From NCBI GenBank assembly GCA_027306715.1, contig DAHUZG010000145.1:1-5819 (forward strand): a stretch of DNA of 5,819 bases. Reading direction: 5' to 3'. Source of the stretch: Acidimicrobiaceae bacterium. Its GTDB lineage: Bacteria; Actinomycetota; Acidimicrobiia; Acidimicrobiales; Bog-793. The position numbers and the translations under genes are program-made. Shown here in pieces: positions 4,483 to 5,819 of the stretch. Each line of letters starts with the position of its first letter. Position 1 is the stretch's first letter. Below the pieces are notes generated by a model that saw nothing but the letters and a program-made list of their open reading frames with translations, made no database searches and was not told where the DNA came from.

Positions 4483-5819
4483 CTACGCCGTGGGCGGGGG
4501 GGGCGGTGGGCCGGTTGTCGAGGTTGTGGTCGGCAGCTCGGTGGTGGTCGTGGTAGCCGGCGGCTTCGTGGTGGTCGGCTGGGTGGTGGTCGGCTGGGTG
4601 GTGGTCGGCTGGGTGGTGGTGGTGGTCGGCGGCTTCGTGGTCGGGGGCTGGGTGGTCGGCGGCTGGGTCGTTGTCGTGGGCGCCGGCGGCTTCGTCGTCG
4701 TCGGAGGTGGCCGGGTCGTGGTCGTCGGAGGTGGCGGGCGGGTGCTCGACGTGGTGGCAGGCGGGGGCGTCGGCGGGGGCGCCGAGCTCGTCGTCGATGT
4801 CGACCGAGATCCCCCGACCGCCGTCGTGAGCACCACCGTGCTCGAGGAACCGGATGGCTCCGTCACCGCCGGCCTGCGGGCGACCACGCGATGACGGCGG
4901 TGCCGCGTCCGCCCCCGACCCTCGCGTCCGGCACCGGCCGCCGAACCGCTGTGGGATCCGTTGCCCGAGCCATTTCCGCCGCTTCGACCACCGTTGTCGA
5001 CACGGCCGCCCGCACCCTTGCCGGAGCGCCCCGACGAGCCACCCGCCTCGCCTGCGTTCGAGCTGCCTCCGGAGGGGGAACGCTCGCCCGGCCTGGACCG
5101 TGGCGAATCGGTGCTCGGGCCGGCAGGCGTCGCAGTCGTCGCCGGACGACTGCGCGAGCCCGCGCCCGGCCGGCTACGAGGCGAGCGTCGTGACGAGCCG
5201 GCTGGTCTCCCTGCGCCGGAGTCGGAGGCTCCGGAGCTCGAGGCGCCGGAGTCGGAAACTCCGGAGCTCGAGGCACCGGAGCTCGAGGCGCCAGAGCTCG
5301 AGGCGCCAGAGCTCGAGGCGCCAGCCGGAGGTGACGGGGTCGTCCGCGACGGCTCGAGCGGCTGGATGGTGGCCGATGCGGAGCCGGGGCGCCGCCTCGG
5401 ACGCTCAGATCTCCCGACGACCGCGGCCGAGCGACTCAGATCCCGCGAGCGGGTGGCATCGGAGCCGGAAGGAGCTGGGCCCGCGGAGAGACCCGATCCG
5501 CCCGTCGCAGCCGGGACGGTGAGGCCGGACGCGGCCCGCGACCGTCGCGAAGCGATGCCCGAGCCAGCTGTTGGTGAGTGGTGGTCGAGCAGCACGACAC
5601 CGCTGGCGGCGGCAACGGCGGCAACCGCCACAGCGACCGCCGCCCCCCGGCGCGCCGCGCGCCGCCCCGGCGGCCGCCCCGGCGGCCGCCAACCGTTCGG
5701 CAACGGTGCTGCGAAGGTGGCAGCCGGCAGGTGCGCCATCGAGGCCGCAACGCGATGCGCGACCTCTGGCGCAGTCGGCCGCTCGAGCGGCGCCGCCAGC
5801 ATCATCGCCGACAGCATCG
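4483..5819 (-). CDS. C-terminal part of a transmembrane Ser/Thr protein kinase with a low-complexity extracellular stalk (5' end outside the window)
   Basis: The frame is open to the window edge, and the visible 444 residues begin with LSAMMLAAPLERPTAPEVAH. This matches the end of a protein-kinase C-lobe (subdomain XI, 'L...L...P..RPTA.EV', invariant Arg at 13). The catalytic core therefore lies beyond 5819, and the ATG at 5817 is probably internal. A basic juxtamembrane stretch (RPPGRRAARRG) precedes one helix (about 58-77), putting the kinase inside by the positive-inside rule. Outside are GASSS-type pentapeptides (166-203), a Ser/Gly/Arg-rich stretch (204-298), a strongly basic patch (299-316), and a Thr/Pro tail (about 338-444) of TTTQP, TTTKPP and PPTTQ units ending in PPPPPPTA. 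No PASTA or other folded sensor is visible. The kinase assignment rests on a short motif plus topology. A non-kinase membrane protein with a mucin-like tail is the alternative. Confidence 0.7.
   Translation of the reverse strand, partial: MLSAMMLAAPLERPTAPEVAHRVAASMAHLPAATFAAPLPNGWRPPGRPPGRRAARRGAAVAVAVAAVAAASGVVLLDHHSPTAGSGIASRRSRAASGLTVPAATGGSGLSAGPAPSGSDATRSRDLSRSAAVVGRSERPRRRPGSASATIQPLEPSRTTPSPPAGASSSGASSSGASSSGASSSGVSDSGASSSGASDSGAGRPAGSSRRSPRSRPGAGSRSRPATTATPAGPSTDSPRSRPGERSPSGGSSNAGEAGGSSGRSGKGAGGRVDNGGRSGGNGSGNGSHSGSAAGAGREGRGRTRHRRHRVVARRPAVTEPSGSSSTVVLTTAVGGSRSTSTTSSAPPPTPPPATTSSTRPPPPTTTTRPPPTTTKPPAPTTTTQPPTTQPPTTKPPTTTTTQPTTTQPTTTQPTTTKPPATTTTTELPTTTSTTGPPPPPPTA
4492..4510 (+). 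other. G-quadruplex-forming sequence at the 3' end of the kinase gene
   Basis: GGG-C-GGG-GG-GGG-CGGT-GGG has four G-runs of three or more with loops of 1, 2 and 4 bases. It is on the + strand, the template for the kinase gene, and encodes the final proline run on the opposite strand. It may simply reflect proline codons. Confidence 0.5.
4567..4621 (-). repeat. 15-bp tandem repeat encoding TTTQP units
   Basis: The + strand shows consecutive GGCTGGGTGGTGGTC units at 4577-4591 and 4592-4606, then 4607-4621 with one mismatch at the last base; a diverged copy precedes them. Each encodes a five-residue Thr/Gln/Pro unit of the kinase tail. Looser related copies continue to about 4745. Because the period is 15, gain or loss of a copy keeps the reading frame. 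Confidence 0.8.
5209..5325 (-). repeat. 15-bp tandem repeat encoding GASSS/GASDS units
   Basis: About seven and a half 15-bp units built on GAGCTCGAGGCGCCA or a close variant (+ strand) encode GASSS, GVSDS and GASDS pentapeptides of the kinase stalk. The copies nearest 5280-5325 are almost identical, indicating recent duplication, while those near 5215-5260 have diverged to the Asp-containing versions. The period again preserves the frame. Confidence 0.85.
5661..5690 (-). repeat. 12-bp direct repeat encoding RPPG units beside the membrane helix
   Basis: GCCGCCCCGGCG occurs at 5661-5672 and 5673-5684, with half a copy to 5690. It encodes the proline/arginine juxtamembrane linker (RPPGRPPGRR) just before the transmembrane segment of the kinase. 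Confidence 0.7.

Noticed and set aside
4490..4894. + strand open frame of Gly/Val repeats (134 residues) opposite the Thr/Pro tail
   Set aside because: The VVVGG repeats are the exact antisense of the Pro/Thr codons. Overprinting is conceivable but nothing supports translation.
4432..5193. Long + strand open frame opposite the kinase tail (253 residues)
   Set aside because: It is an Arg/Gly low-complexity peptide that mirrors the Thr/Pro and Ser/Gly codons of the - strand gene, with no ribosome site or family resemblance.
5649..5663. GGCGCGC-C-GCGCGCC palindrome
   Set aside because: It falls on the Arg/Ala codons (RRAARRG) before the membrane helix, and GC-only palindromes are expected in such sequence.

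Overview
The window is 5.8 kb of very GC-rich DNA. Its codon third positions are mostly G or C, GTG starts are used alongside ATG, and there is a PPOX/F420-type flavoprotein relative and the tail of a membrane Ser/Thr kinase. Together these point to the chromosome of a high-GC actinomycete (Actinomycetota). I cannot name the genus from sequence alone. There is no rRNA, tRNA, CRISPR array, insertion sequence or phage gene.

Layout from left to right. Positions 1-172 hold no gene I can defend, only a short 14-bp tandem repeat. Next come a SRPBCC (START-like) small-ligand-binding protein (173-640, +), a 174-base gap with a 28-bp near-perfect palindrome (766-793), and a secreted SGNH/GDSL hydrolase (about 815-1840, +). 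The hydrolase converges on a PPOX-fold flavin/F420-dependent oxidoreductase (1943-2368, -). A gene-poor stretch (about 2400-2843) follows, carrying several small inverted repeats behind the PPOX start. A two-gene + strand unit comes next: a small two-helix membrane protein with a PH-like tail (2844-3308), overlapping or abutting a Ca2+/H+ exchanger of the CaxA/VCX1 family (3263-4441). Converging on it is a 3'-partial-in-window gene on the - strand (4483 to beyond 5819). Its visible part begins with the end of a protein-kinase C-lobe, crosses the membrane once, and ends in about 365 residues of low-complexity Ser/Gly and Thr/Pro repeats.

Most neighbours look functionally independent. The one unit with a clear organisational link is the small membrane protein plus the exchanger, which are translationally overlapped. 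The most unusual object is the kinase: where related receptor kinases often carry PASTA or another folded sensor, this one has a long repeat-built, mucin-like stalk encoded by in-frame 15-bp tandem repeats that could vary in length. No defence, secretion or biosynthetic system is evident, and I do not claim a new system here.
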